Shown here: positions 8,265 through 17,185 of the stretch, piece after piece
How the letters are laid out: every line of letters begins with the position of its first letter
How positions within the stretch are numbered: position 1 is the stretch's first letter
NCBI GenBank assembly: GCA_964388575.1
Contig: CAYMAZ010000004.1
Location: forward strand, 54,163 to 118,162
Direction of reading: 5' to 3'
Length of the DNA: 64,000 nt
Source of the DNA: CAYMAZ01 sp964388575
GTDB lineage: Bacteria > Bacteroidota > Bacteroidia > Bacteroidales > DTU049
Notes under the pieces: model-generated
The model's database searches: none
What the model was told of the DNA's origin: nothing
What the model saw: only the letters and a program-made list of their open reading frames with translations
Position numbers and translations under genes: made by a program

Positions 8265-9128
8265 ATGAATAACCATCAATTTTCCAATTTAAATTTTCAC
8301 AAAACACGACTCAGTCTGTTCTTTCTTCTCCTTTTACTGCAATCATGCCATTCAGGCGTCATCAAACAGATAGATGTTTACAAAAGAGATCAGCTTGTTT
8401 TGTCTGAAACATTTTCAGAAGACGAACACCTTGATGTTCGAAAAAATTTCAGGAATGGAGAGCAGATCATGCTTTCAGAATATAACTATTCAGGAGATTT
8501 ACTTCTTCGTTCTGTGTTTACTGATGAAGTAGGCAATATCACTAGTATTGAATATGCATATGATGGAAATGTTGTGAAAAGTGAAACATGTATTCTGAAT
8601 GGAAAATATGATCATCTCAGGGAATATATATATAATCCTGACAGTCTGCTTTACTGTGAAATTCATAAAAGTAGTTCTGGCAGAATGACTAAAACGATCA
8701 AATATTTTTACGATCCAAATCTTCAACTTAACCGAAAACTCGTTATAAATTCAGAGAATGACACGATCCATTTCAGATATCAATATGATTCTAACGGCAA
8801 CTGTAACAAAGAAATGTCAATACTTGGGGAGGATACTGTTTTTCAAACTATCAGATTTTTTAATAAAAATAACCTTCTTCTATCAGAAAAAAATTTTGTT
8901 TATGGAGAACAGATTAACATAGTTAATTATTTCTATTTGGATGGCAACAAAATTGGGATTATCAATCATATTGATGATTCAAATTATGTCGTACGCAGGG
9001 AGAGAATGCGATATAACAGATTTGGAAAAATTAAAAGTATTACCATAATAGACTACAGGAATTTTGATGGTGGTATGAGGCCAGATAAAGAGAAATTGAA
9101 ATACCGTTATTACTTTTTTAGAAAATGA
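8265..9128 (+). CDS. lipoprotein with YD-like repeats, function unknown
   Basis: The N-terminus has a hydrophobic stretch (SLFFLLLLLQSC) ending in a lipobox-like LQSC with Cys28, so it is probably a lipoprotein. The mature part has repeated aromatic-Asp units spaced about 20-30 residues: YAYDGNV, YIYNPDSL, YFYDPNLQ, YQYDSNGN, RFFNKNN, YFYLDGN and RYNRFGK. They resemble RHS/YD or YwqK-type beta-hairpin repeats. The start is ATG 8265 rather than the in-frame TTG at 8256. It is monocistronic, upstream of and separate from the ATP synthase operon. No enzyme motif is seen. Confidence 0.7.
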   Translation: MNNHQFSNLNFHKTRLSLFFLLLLLQSCHSGVIKQIDVYKRDQLVLSETFSEDEHLDVRKNFRNGEQIMLSEYNYSGDLLLRSVFTDEVGNITSIEYAYDGNVVKSETCILNGKYDHLREYIYNPDSLLYCEIHKSSSGRMTKTIKYFYDPNLQLNRKLVINSENDTIHFRYQYDSNGNCNKEMSILGEDTVFQTIRFFNKNNLLLSEKNFVYGEQINIVNYFYLDGNKIGIINHIDDSNYVVRRERMRYNRFGKIKSITIIDYRNFDGGMRPDKEKLKYRYYFFRK

Positions 9129-9269
9129 TAATATTTTCTCACCATTTTTTGTATTGTGTTACAAAAAAACGATTTTTATTACATGTATACGAAAGTTTAA
9201 CTTAAAAATTCAAATGTGATAAATATCAATTATGGTATTTGATTTTTGCAATAATTTTACGAAAACTGA

Positions 9270-9301
9270 TTTGTTCATTCAAAACTAAAGTCATAACTTT
9301 G
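9270..9301 (+). promoter_or_regulatory. predicted promoter of the atpBEFHAG operon
   Basis: A -33 TTTG (9270-9273) and a -7 TAACTTTG (9294-9301) are separated by 20 bp, the best full Bacteroidota promoter in the window. The leader to atpB would be about 40 nt. Confidence 0.6.
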
Positions 9302-9344
9302 CCGACTGAATTCTGATACCTTAACGTAACCGAATCTAACGCTG

Positions 9345-10457
9345 ATGAAAATCATTACAAGAATTCTGTTGTCTTTAAGTTTAGTAATTGGTTTGATTTA
9401 CTCTCCATATCCAGTTTCAGCTGCTGAATCTGAACATGAAGATGAAAAATTCAATGCCGGCAAAATGATCATCGATCATATTGTTGACTCCTATGAATGG
9501 CACATAGCAACAATTGGAAGTAAACATATTTCGATTTATCTCCCGGTCATGCTTATGTATGACGGAGATTTTTATTTTTTCAGTTCCAGAAAGCTGCATC
9601 ATGGACACAGCACATACAAAGGGTTCGGGATTGAGAAGGAAGGTATGAAAAAAGGGAAAATTGTCAGGGTTCTTGAAGATGGAACAACAGATCCCAATGC
9701 AGCATTTTTATTTGATTTTTCCATTACTAAAAATGTTGTTGGTATTTTTGTCACCGTTTTTCTTTTGCTTTTTGTGTTTTTGAAAATTGGTAATCAGTAC
9801 AAGAAGAACCCGGGTGCAGCTCCAAAAGGTTTGCAGTCTCTGCTTGAGCCGCTCATAATTTTTATTCGCGATGAAGTTGCAAAGCCTGCTATTGGTGACA
9901 AAAAGTATGAGCGATTTATGCCCTTTCTCCTTACCATTTTCTTTTTCATATTTTTTGCAAATTTGATTGGGTTGGTACCCTTTTTTCCTGGTGGTGCAAA
10001 TGTGACCGGAAATATAGCGGTCACGGCAACTCTGGCTTTGTTTACATTCTTTACAATGTTGTTGTCAGGAAAAAAAGATTTTTATAAACATATTTACAAT
10101 ACACCCGGCGTTCCCTGGTACATGAAAATACCAATTCCAATCATGCCGGCTGTAGAAATTCTCGGACTTTTTACAAAACCTTTTGTTTTGATGATTCGTC
10201 TCTTTGCCAATATAACTGCCGGACATATTGTGGCTCTCGGATTCATCGGTCTGATATTTATTTTTTCCGAGATGAATGCAATTATGGGTGCAGCAGTTTC
10301 ACCACTTTCTGTATTCTTTTATGTTTTTATTGGTTTACTTGAGCTTCTGGTGGCATTTATCCAGGCATATGTTTTTGCTTTGCTATCAGCCTTGTATTTC
10401 GGTATGGCCGTTGAAGAACATTCTCATGAAGAACATCAGCAAAATGAAGTACATTAA
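9345..10457 (+). CDS. atpB: F1Fo ATP synthase subunit a
   Basis: Proton-channel subunit of Fo in the inner membrane. A signal-like N-terminus (LLSLSLVIGLIYS) is followed by about 100 periplasmic residues, an extension usual in Bacteroidota. Then come five or six membrane helices (residues about 125-360). EILGLFTKPFVLMIRLFANITAG contains the essential Arg (MIRLFAN), and AFIQAYVFALLSALYFG is the C-terminal helix. The His-rich tail EEHSHEEHQQ is normal in this group. The length is 370 residues. It is the first gene of the operon and atpE follows by 36 bp. Confidence 0.95.
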   Translation: MKIITRILLSLSLVIGLIYSPYPVSAAESEHEDEKFNAGKMIIDHIVDSYEWHIATIGSKHISIYLPVMLMYDGDFYFFSSRKLHHGHSTYKGFGIEKEGMKKGKIVRVLEDGTTDPNAAFLFDFSITKNVVGIFVTVFLLLFVFLKIGNQYKKNPGAAPKGLQSLLEPLIIFIRDEVAKPAIGDKKYERFMPFLLTIFFFIFFANLIGLVPFFPGGANVTGNIAVTATLALFTFFTMLLSGKKDFYKHIYNTPGVPWYMKIPIPIMPAVEILGLFTKPFVLMIRLFANITAGHIVALGFIGLIFIFSEMNAIMGAAVSPLSVFFYVFIGLLELLVAFIQAYVFALLSALYFGMAVEEHSHEEHQQNEVH

Positions 10458-10493
10458 TTAATTTTAAATAATACTAACTTAAACTTTGAAATC

Positions 10494-10754
10494 ATGTCAT
10501 TATTATCAGTCATTTTAGAAGCAGCCTCAAACCTTGAGCCACTAGCAAAAGTAGGTGCTGCATTTGGCGCAGCCATCACCACAATTGCTGCATCTATGGG
10601 TATCGGTACAATCGGAAAAAGTGCGCTGGAATCAATTGCACGTCAGCCCGAAGTTACCGGTGATATTCGTTCAAATATGATTGTTGCAGCAGCGCTTATT
10701 GAAGGTGTCTGTTTCTTTGCAATCGTTGTTTGTTTGCTCATATTGTTCGTGTAA
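10494..10754 (+). CDS. atpE: F1Fo ATP synthase subunit c
   Basis: An 86-residue hairpin that forms the rotor ring. Helix 1 carries GAAFGAAITTIAASMGIGTIG, the polar loop is SIARQPEVTG with the RQP motif at residues 50-52, and helix 2 holds the ion-binding Glu70 in AALIEGVCFF. The residue after the Glu is Gly rather than Ser/Thr, and helix 1 has no matching Gln, so the ring looks proton- rather than sodium-binding. An 88 bp spacer separates it from atpF. Confidence 0.95.
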   Translation: MSLLSVILEAASNLEPLAKVGAAFGAAITTIAASMGIGTIGKSALESIARQPEVTGDIRSNMIVAAALIEGVCFFAIVVCLLILFV

Positions 10755-10842
10755 TTTATTCGTGTTGTTTATCGGAGGGCTGTTTTAAGAGAAACTTGAA
10801 ACATCCTTCCATTCATTTTTTGATAAATTAACCCTGAATATT

Positions 10843-11337
10843 ATGGAATTGATATATCCTGGTCTCGGACTAATTTTTTGGATGACGCTGTCTTTCCTTT
10901 TGTTGTTTTTTATCTTGAAGAAATTTGCATGGAAACCAGTCATGAGTTCATTAAACGCCCGTGATAAAAAAATAGCAGATGCTCTGAATGCAGCTGAGCT
11001 TGCACATGAGGAAATGAAGCTTTTGAAAATTGACAATGAGAAATTGTTGCGCGATGCTAAGGTTGAACGCGAGAAAATTATTGCACAGGCTCGAATTCTT
11101 AAAGAAAAAATTCTTGAAGAAGCCAGACAAAAGGGGAATGAAGAAGCTCAACGAATTATTGAATCAGCTAAAGAAGCAATTGAGTATGAAAAATTGTCAG
11201 CAATTACAGAATTGAAAAACCAACTTGGATTGCTATCCCTTGAAATTGCAGAAAAAGTTCTTGAGAATGAACTGGAAGATCAATCAAAGCAAACTCAGCT
11301 GATTGAAAAAATGCTGGGAGACGTTAACTTTAATTAA
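10843..11337 (+). CDS. atpF: F1Fo ATP synthase subunit b
   Basis: Peripheral stalk subunit that links Fo to F1. One N-terminal membrane helix (LIFWMTLSFLLLFFILKKF, residues about 8-27) is followed by WKPVMSSLNARDKKI and a long charged coiled coil (about 35-135). The length of 164 residues is normal. It lies 14 bp before atpH. Confidence 0.93.
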   Translation: MELIYPGLGLIFWMTLSFLLLFFILKKFAWKPVMSSLNARDKKIADALNAAELAHEEMKLLKIDNEKLLRDAKVEREKIIAQARILKEKILEEARQKGNEEAQRIIESAKEAIEYEKLSAITELKNQLGLLSLEIAEKVLENELEDQSKQTQLIEKMLGDVNFN

Positions 11338-11351
11338 TCAGTATTTCACAT

Positions 11352-11918
11352 ATGGCTAATCTGAAAAATATTAGGGTCTCCGGAAGATATGCAACAGCAC
11401 TCTTTGAAATTGCTCTTGAAATTTCTCAGACTGATGTTGTGAGGAATGATATGGAACTTGTGAAGAATACTGTCTCTACTTCACGTGAATTGCTGCTTGT
11501 ATTTCGCAACCCACTGATCAATGTTCAGAAAAAAGTGTTAATTCTTGATGATCTTTTTAGAGCCAGAGTGTGTGATTTGACCCTGAAATTTTTAAAACTG
11601 ATTGCCAGAAAAAGAAGGATTGTCTGTCTGGATTCCATTACAGAGAGTTACATGCAAATGCATGATTTTCATATGAGAATTAAAACTGTATTTGTTGAAT
11701 CAGCGATTGGTCTTGACGATGAAACAAAAGAAAAATTCAGATCACTCATGGCAGATCATACGTCTTTTAAAATTAAACTCATTCCTCTGATACGCCCTGA
11801 GCTGATTGGTGGATTCAGGTTGCGATTTGATGATTATATTTACGATGCCAGTTTGAAATCAAAGTTTGTGATGCTGAAGAAAGAGTTTGAAAAAAATATT
11901 TATGAACGAAAACTTTAA
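11352..11918 (+). CDS. atpH: F1Fo ATP synthase subunit delta
   Basis: OSCP/delta subunit that joins the b stalk to the top of F1. It begins VSGRYATALFEIALE, the conserved RYAxALFE start. FRNPLINVQKKVLILDDLF lies in the middle, and the C-terminal IRPELIGGFRLRFDDYIYDASLKSKF matches the GGfrlrigdxxyDaSv region. It has 188 residues and sits between atpF and atpA with short spacers. Confidence 0.93.
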   Translation: MANLKNIRVSGRYATALFEIALEISQTDVVRNDMELVKNTVSTSRELLLVFRNPLINVQKKVLILDDLFRARVCDLTLKFLKLIARKRRIVCLDSITESYMQMHDFHMRIKTVFVESAIGLDDETKEKFRSLMADHTSFKIKLIPLIRPELIGGFRLRFDDYIYDASLKSKFVMLKKEFEKNIYERKL

Positions 11919-11935
11919 CTTGAAATAATTGTACT

Positions 11936-13519
11936 ATGGCTGATATAAAACCTGCAGAAGTTTCTGCAATTTTGCGCAAACAGTTAACAGGACTTGAACT
12001 CGATTCCAATATCGAAGAAACCGGAACTGTTCTCCAGGCAGGAGACGGAATTGCCCGTATATACGGGCTTCGGAATGTTGCCTCTGGTGAAATGGTAGAA
12101 TTTGACAAAACCGGTATTAAGGGCATTGTACTGAATCTTGAAGAAGATAATGTGGGCGTTGTTGTTCTTGGAGATTCCAAAACCATCAATGAGGGTGATT
12201 TGGTTAAAAGAACAAGAAAAATTGCTTCAATACAGGTAGGAGAAGGCATGCTTGGCAGGGTTGTCAATACAATCGGAGAACCCATAGATGGAAAGGGACC
12301 TATCAGTGGCGAGTTATTTGAAATGCCCCTTGAAAGAAAAGCACCAGGTGTCATTTTTCGCCAACCTGTCAAAAAACCCCTTCAAACAGGTATTAAACCC
12401 ATCGATGCTATGATCCCTATTGGTCGCGGTCAGCGGGAGTTGATCATCGGCGATCGACAGACCGGAAAAACAGCTATTACGATTGATACAATTATCAATC
12501 AGAAAGAGTTTTATGATATTGGTGAACCTGTTGTTTGTATCTATGTAGCCATTGGACAAAAGGGAAGTACTGTAGCTCAGATTGTCAAAGTTCTTGAGGA
12601 AAAAGGAGCATTACCCTATACGATTATTGTTTCAGCAACTGCATCTGATCCTGCAGCTTTGCAATTCTACAGCCCATACGCCGGAGCTTCAATCGGTGAA
12701 TTTTTCAGAGATACAGGAAGACATGCACTGTGTATATATGATGATCTTTCAAAACAAGCGGTGGCTTATCGTGAAGTATCTTTACTTCTTCGTCGACCTC
12801 CCGGGCGTGAAGCATATCCGGGTGATGTATTCTATTTGCACTCAAGATTGCTTGAACGCGCTGCAAAAATTATCGAATCTGATGAAGTTGCAGCATTGAT
12901 GAATGATATTCCTCCAAGTATTAAACATTTGGTAAAAGGGGGAGGCTCTCTGACAGCGTTGCCAATTATTGAAACTCAGGCAGGTGATGTGTCTGCCTAT
13001 ATTCCAACCAATGTTATTTCAATTACAGATGGACAGATTTTTTTGGATACAGGTCTGTTCAATGCTGGTATCAGACCCGCGATCAATGTTGGGATTTCTG
13101 TATCACGTGTTGGTGGAAATGCTCAAATTAAATCAATGAAGAAAATCGCTGGGACGTTAAAACTTGATCAGGCTCAGTACCGTGAACTTGAAGCATTTTC
13201 AAAATTTGGTTCTGATCTCGATGCTGCAACAAAAGCTGTATTGGATAAAGGAAGTCGCAATGTTGAAATTCTCAAGCAACCTCAATATTCTCCAATGTCA
13301 GTTGAAAAACAAATAGCAATTATCTATTGCGGAACTAAGGGGTTGCTTGGCAGATTACCACTCAACAGAATTTCTGAATTTGAAACTGAATTTTTACACA
13401 GACTCGAAGAAGAGAAGCCAGAAATACTCTCCACTTTCAGAAAGGGAGAAATTGTTGATGAACATCTTCAGATGATCGAAGTTATTGCCAATGAACTGAT
13501 TGAAAAAATGCTTTTGTAA
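11936..13519 (+). CDS. atpA: F1Fo ATP synthase subunit alpha
   Basis: Nucleotide-binding, non-catalytic subunit of F1. The P-loop is GDRQTGKT, preceded by KPIDAMIPIGRGQRELIIG. Further signatures are IYDDLSKQAVAYREVSLLLRRPPGREAYPGD and PAINVGISVSRVGGNAQ with the arginine-finger region. The length of 527 residues fits. The start MADIKPAEVSAIL is typical. Confidence 0.97.
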   Translation: MADIKPAEVSAILRKQLTGLELDSNIEETGTVLQAGDGIARIYGLRNVASGEMVEFDKTGIKGIVLNLEEDNVGVVVLGDSKTINEGDLVKRTRKIASIQVGEGMLGRVVNTIGEPIDGKGPISGELFEMPLERKAPGVIFRQPVKKPLQTGIKPIDAMIPIGRGQRELIIGDRQTGKTAITIDTIINQKEFYDIGEPVVCIYVAIGQKGSTVAQIVKVLEEKGALPYTIIVSATASDPAALQFYSPYAGASIGEFFRDTGRHALCIYDDLSKQAVAYREVSLLLRRPPGREAYPGDVFYLHSRLLERAAKIIESDEVAALMNDIPPSIKHLVKGGGSLTALPIIETQAGDVSAYIPTNVISITDGQIFLDTGLFNAGIRPAINVGISVSRVGGNAQIKSMKKIAGTLKLDQAQYRELEAFSKFGSDLDAATKAVLDKGSRNVEILKQPQYSPMSVEKQIAIIYCGTKGLLGRLPLNRISEFETEFLHRLEEEKPEILSTFRKGEIVDEHLQMIEVIANELIEKMLL

Positions 13520-13543
13520 AAGGTTAACGATTAAATAGAGATT

Positions 13544-14428
13544 ATGCCAAGTTTAAAGGAAGTCAGGGTCAGAATTGCTTCTGTAAATTCAACAAAACAA
13601 ATTACTTCAGCAATGAAGATGGTTTCTGCTTCAAAGCTCCGAAGAGCTCAGGAACGGATTCTCGGTTTGAGACCATACTATAATGAACTGAAGAAACTTG
13701 TCCGGCAAATTTCATTTGACGTTCCTTTTCAGATCAGTTCACCGTTTTTTGATAAAAGATCCGGTGGGAGATGTCTGCTTATTGTCATTTCTTCAAACAG
13801 AGGATTGTGCGGTGTGTTCAACTCAAATGTAAACAAATATGTTGCTGCACTGACCCAAACTCCCGACATTGTTGAATTTGAAAAAAGAAATGCAATTGAT
13901 TACATTGTTTTTGGACGCAGAGTCGGTGACTTTCTAAGAAAAAAGCAGGTGCAAATGTTATCAAGTTTTGATGAGATCATAGAAAAACCATTGACTTCAG
14001 AGATATTTCAAATTGCTGACGATATTTTGCAGCAATATCTCTCTGGCGCCTGGGATGAAGTGTATCTTGTTTATAACCAGTTTGAAAATCCTGCCGTTCA
14101 GGAAGTGGTTCATAATAAGCTTCTTCCACTTCAAATGCCTGAGATTCAAAAAGAATATTTCTATCCCGAAATTGAATTTATTTATCAACCAGATATTCCA
14201 TCGATTGTAACAAACCTGTTCCCTGATTATCTGAGAGCGACAATACTTAAGGCCATACTTGAATCATCTGCCGGAGAACATGGTGCCCGAATGACAGCAA
14301 TGCATAAGGCGACTGACAATGCGACAGAACTGCTGAAGGATCTTAAACTCACATATAACAAAGCACGACAGGCAGCTATTACCAAAGAAATTATTGAAAT
14401 TGTCAGTGGTGCAAATGCACTGGAATAA
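13544..14428 (+). CDS. atpG: F1Fo ATP synthase subunit gamma
   Basis: Central rotor shaft of F1. N-terminal SLKEVRVRIASVNSTKQITSAM and KLRRAQ, internal SSNRGLCGVFNSN, and C-terminal SSAGEHGARMTAMHKATDNA with LTYNKARQAAITKEIIEI are the family landmarks. It has 294 residues and is the last gene of the operon. atpD and atpC (beta, epsilon) are not next to it and must lie elsewhere. Confidence 0.96.
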   Translation: MPSLKEVRVRIASVNSTKQITSAMKMVSASKLRRAQERILGLRPYYNELKKLVRQISFDVPFQISSPFFDKRSGGRCLLIVISSNRGLCGVFNSNVNKYVAALTQTPDIVEFEKRNAIDYIVFGRRVGDFLRKKQVQMLSSFDEIIEKPLTSEIFQIADDILQQYLSGAWDEVYLVYNQFENPAVQEVVHNKLLPLQMPEIQKEYFYPEIEFIYQPDIPSIVTNLFPDYLRATILKAILESSAGEHGARMTAMHKATDNATELLKDLKLTYNKARQAAITKEIIEIVSGANALE

Positions 14429-14506
14429 GAAAATATACTGACAAAATGTTTGCTGGAATGTTTTTTGATATTGTGTTCTGAAATTTTAATTCATTATTTA
14501 ATTTAA

Positions 14507-14512
14507 AGGAGG
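14507..14512 (+). promoter_or_regulatory. strong Shine-Dalgarno site (AGGAGG) for ferritin
   Basis: AGGAGG ends 5 nt before the ferritin ATG. Most genes here, such as atpB, atpE, atpF and atpA, lack such a site. Confidence 0.7.
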
Positions 14513-14517
14513 ACAAT

Positions 14518-15030
14518 ATGTTAACTTCAAAAATGGAAAAAGCAATTAATGAGCAGATTAATGCTGAAATGTACTCTGCATATCTATATCTTTCAATGGC
14601 ATCATATTTCGAAGATAAAAATCTTCCGGGATTTGCTAATTGGATGTATATTCAGTTTAAGGAAGAATGGGCACATGCAATGAGATTTTTTAATTATGTA
14701 ATTGAACGTGGTGGAAGGGTTGAACTTGAAGCAATTGAAAAACCCGCATTTGAATGGAATGGCCCGGTCGATGTTATAGAAGAGACATTGAATCATGAAA
14801 AACATGTAACATCTCTGATTCATAATCTGATGAATATTGCTCATGAAGAAAAAGATTATGCAAGTATAAGCATGCTGCAATGGTTTGTCGACGAGCAGGT
14901 GGAAGAAGAAGCGACTGCTTCAGCCTTGCTGGAAAAGCTGAGAATGATTGATGGTAAAGGTGCAGGCATGTTTATGATGGATAAGGAACTTGCAGCCAGA
15001 GTTTTTGTTGATCCCAATCAGCAAGCTTGA
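14518..15030 (+). CDS. ftnA: bacterial ferritin (FtnA-type)
   Basis: Non-haem ferritin that oxidises and stores iron in a 24-mer shell. Diiron ligands are visible at Glu17 (INAEMYSAY), Glu50 and His53 (KEEWAH); the later Glu and Gln are in the ETLNHEKH and QWFVDEQVEEE regions. The length of 170 residues is normal. The gene is monocistronic, with a strong ribosome binding site and a hairpin terminator after it. No Fur-like box was recognised. Confidence 0.95.
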   Translation: MLTSKMEKAINEQINAEMYSAYLYLSMASYFEDKNLPGFANWMYIQFKEEWAHAMRFFNYVIERGGRVELEAIEKPAFEWNGPVDVIEETLNHEKHVTSLIHNLMNIAHEEKDYASISMLQWFVDEQVEEEATASALLEKLRMIDGKGAGMFMMDKELAARVFVDPNQQA

Positions 15031-15052
15031 TTTCACAGAATAATTTTTGCTA

Positions 15053-15078
15053 AAGCCGGAATTTTTCCGGCTTTTTTT
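15053..15078 (+). terminator. rho-independent terminator after ferritin
   Basis: Perfect 8 bp stem AAGCCGGA / TCCGGCTT with a 5 nt loop, followed by a T run. Its T tract touches the promoter of the next gene. Confidence 0.85.
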
Positions 15079-15102
15079 GTGTGAATTTTTTGTATAAATT
15101 TG
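15076..15102 (+). promoter_or_regulatory. predicted promoter of the sensor kinase gene
   Basis: TTTG (15076-15079) and TAAATTTG (15095-15102) are 15 bp apart, somewhat short. The ATG follows the -7 box by 20 nt. The -33 element lies in the T tract of the ferritin terminator. Confidence 0.4.
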
Positions 15103-15122
15103 TACTTTCCAATCTGTTATAA

Positions 15123-16463
15123 ATGGATAAAAATTCATATTCAGAATTACTTGCTTTTTTTCTTTTTGTAATTTTTATCATTACATTCATATTTCTTGGA
15201 GTAAAGATCATTTTCTTTCTTGATTTTCAGGATGCATCTCTGAAATTTCTGGTTTTGGCAACTGTAATTTTATCAATTATCGTTTCAGCGCTATATCTTA
15301 AGAAAACCCATTCACAACATGGGGCATGGTCTTCACAGGCTATTAAACAAATTTCAAAAGAAGATTCTGGTCATGAGGTAAAAGATATTGAAGCTCATGA
15401 GAATCCAGTTGTCACTTTAAGACACATTGAAGATCTGAAAACAGAAATCGAGAATTTAAAAGCACTGCAGCAGGGATTATTCAGTTCCATGATCAATGGA
15501 ATGATACTGCATGATAAATTGAAAATCATTGATGTAAACAGGGCCTTTTCTGAGATGACAGCCTATTCAGAGCTGGAACTGAGGCAAATGTCACTTGAAA
15601 AATTGATAATTCCTCATGAGACATTAATGGGAAATGGCTCTTCAAATATGCCACGACTGTTTTACAGGAGCATGTGTTTTTCAAAAAGTGGAAATAAATT
15701 TCCGGTGGAGATTCAGATGTCAGAGTTTAGATGCAGGAATCAGTACATTCAGATATCAATTCTTCGTGATCTCCGTGAAAAAAGAGATATTGAAGAACAG
15801 TTACAATCCGAAAGAGCCAGAAGAACTCAGGCAATTTTTGATGGGCAGGAAATGGAACGACGACGATTGGCCAAAGAAATTCATGATGGATTGGGACAGT
15901 CTCTGATTGCCATTCGTTTGTTGATTGAAGGAAAAATTGCAGGAAGTCAAACAGTTGATGATCAGGCATTGACAAAAATCAGAACACTGATTGACCGGAC
16001 AATTGATGATGCGAGATTAATGTCAAACAATCTAATGCCTTCAGTTTTGCACGAGTTTGGTTTTGTTACAGCGTTGCGTCAGCTGTGTGATCACGTGAGG
16101 CAGACTACAAAAATTAAGGTGAAGTTTGATGTTGAATGCTCAAAATTTGTGCTCAGCTCATTACAAACTGTCTATTTGTTCAGAATAGCTCAGGAGGCAA
16201 TCAACAACATCATTAAGCATTCAGGTGCAACAGAAATGATCGTTGATGTCAGCCAAACTGAAAGTTTTCTGAATTTCTCAATATCAGACAATGGAAAGGG
16301 TATTCCTGCTGAAAAAATTGTACAGGTTGACGGGAATGGTTTATTCAATATAAGAGAGCGGATTCAACTTTTAAAGGGGGAATTCGACCTGATATCAAAT
16401 TTCGAAAATGGAACAGAAATTAAAATAAAAATTCCAAACTGGAGGATTGTTAGTCATGAATAA
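15123..16463 (+). CDS. PAS-containing sensor histidine kinase (NarX/DegS type, HisKA_3)
   Basis: Membrane sensor kinase. Two helices occur near residues 8-30 and 38-58. A coiled linker follows, then a PAS domain (about 110-220, GMILHDKLKIIDVNRAFSEM). The HisKA_3 dimerisation domain has the phospho-acceptor His254 in RRRLAKEIHDGLGQSL. The HATPase domain (about 345-446) shows the N box EAINNIIKHSGA and ISDNGKGI. The length is 446 residues. It overlaps the response-regulator gene, its likely partner. The signal is unknown; nearness to ferritin is not evidence of iron sensing. Confidence 0.92.
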   Translation: MDKNSYSELLAFFLFVIFIITFIFLGVKIIFFLDFQDASLKFLVLATVILSIIVSALYLKKTHSQHGAWSSQAIKQISKEDSGHEVKDIEAHENPVVTLRHIEDLKTEIENLKALQQGLFSSMINGMILHDKLKIIDVNRAFSEMTAYSELELRQMSLEKLIIPHETLMGNGSSNMPRLFYRSMCFSKSGNKFPVEIQMSEFRCRNQYIQISILRDLREKRDIEEQLQSERARRTQAIFDGQEMERRRLAKEIHDGLGQSLIAIRLLIEGKIAGSQTVDDQALTKIRTLIDRTIDDARLMSNNLMPSVLHEFGFVTALRQLCDHVRQTTKIKVKFDVECSKFVLSSLQTVYLFRIAQEAINNIIKHSGATEMIVDVSQTESFLNFSISDNGKGIPAEKIVQVDGNGLFNIRERIQLLKGEFDLISNFENGTEIKIKIPNWRIVSHE

Positions 16464-17112
16464 CAGATGGAAAGTCTTTCTTGTTGATGATCATCAGATT
16501 GTCAGAGATGGTATCAGGTCAATGATTGAAGATGCAAATGATATTTTTATTGTTGGTGAAGCAGGAGATGCTGAAGAGGTTATTCCAAAACTGGAAACCA
16601 CACAGCCTGATATCATTTTACTTGACATCAGTTTGCCTGGAATCAACGGAATCGAATTAATCCCTGTGATCAGGGAAAAATATCCCTACATAAGAATCCT
16701 GATGCTGAGCATGTATAATGCTGATGATTATATTTTTAATTCGGTCAGGGCCGGAGCAAACGGGTATTTACCGAAAAATTCATCCAAAGCAGAATTACTT
16801 GAAGCAATCAGACAGATATGTGATGGAAATGACTATTTTGGTGAAGAAGTACATAGAATCATTGTCAATAGTTATATCACTATGGCCAAGGATGAAAAAG
16901 TATCAGACAAAAAGCAGCAGCTGTCTCTGAGAGAACTGGAAATTCTGAAATTATTCGCTGAAGGCCTTTCAAACAAACAGATCGCTGACAAACTTTTTAT
17001 CAGTGTTAGAACAGTAGAGTCACACAAAAATCATATCATGCAGAAGTTTGGCTTTAAAAGTACTGTGGAGATGGTGAAGTATGCAATCAGAAATAAAATT
17101 GTAGATCCATGA
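16456..17112 (+). CDS. LuxR/NarL family response regulator
   Basis: Receiver plus HTH DNA-binding protein. The receiver has the acidic pair VDDHQIVRDG, phospho-acceptor Asp57 (ILLDISLPG), and the conserved Lys in NGYLPKNSS. The C-terminal LuxR HTH is LSLRELEILKLFAEGLSNKQIA and RTVESHKNHIMQKF. The start at 16456 is preceded by GGAGG (16441-16445) within the kinase gene and overlaps its stop by 8 bp, indicating translational coupling. Confidence 0.94.
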   Translation: MNNRWKVFLVDDHQIVRDGIRSMIEDANDIFIVGEAGDAEEVIPKLETTQPDIILLDISLPGINGIELIPVIREKYPYIRILMLSMYNADDYIFNSVRAGANGYLPKNSSKAELLEAIRQICDGNDYFGEEVHRIIVNSYITMAKDEKVSDKKQQLSLRELEILKLFAEGLSNKQIADKLFISVRTVESHKNHIMQKFGFKSTVEMVKYAIRNKIVDP

Positions 17113-17185
17113 CCCTGAATTTTGCAGCTTAAATTATAAACTGTTTACATTCTAAAAAAACTTTATTATTCCAAATGGTTAGCAT

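Noticed and set aside
9345..14428. Sodium-type ATP synthase
   Set aside because: The c subunit lacks the Gln in helix 1 and the Ser/Thr after the ion-binding Glu that mark sodium rings.
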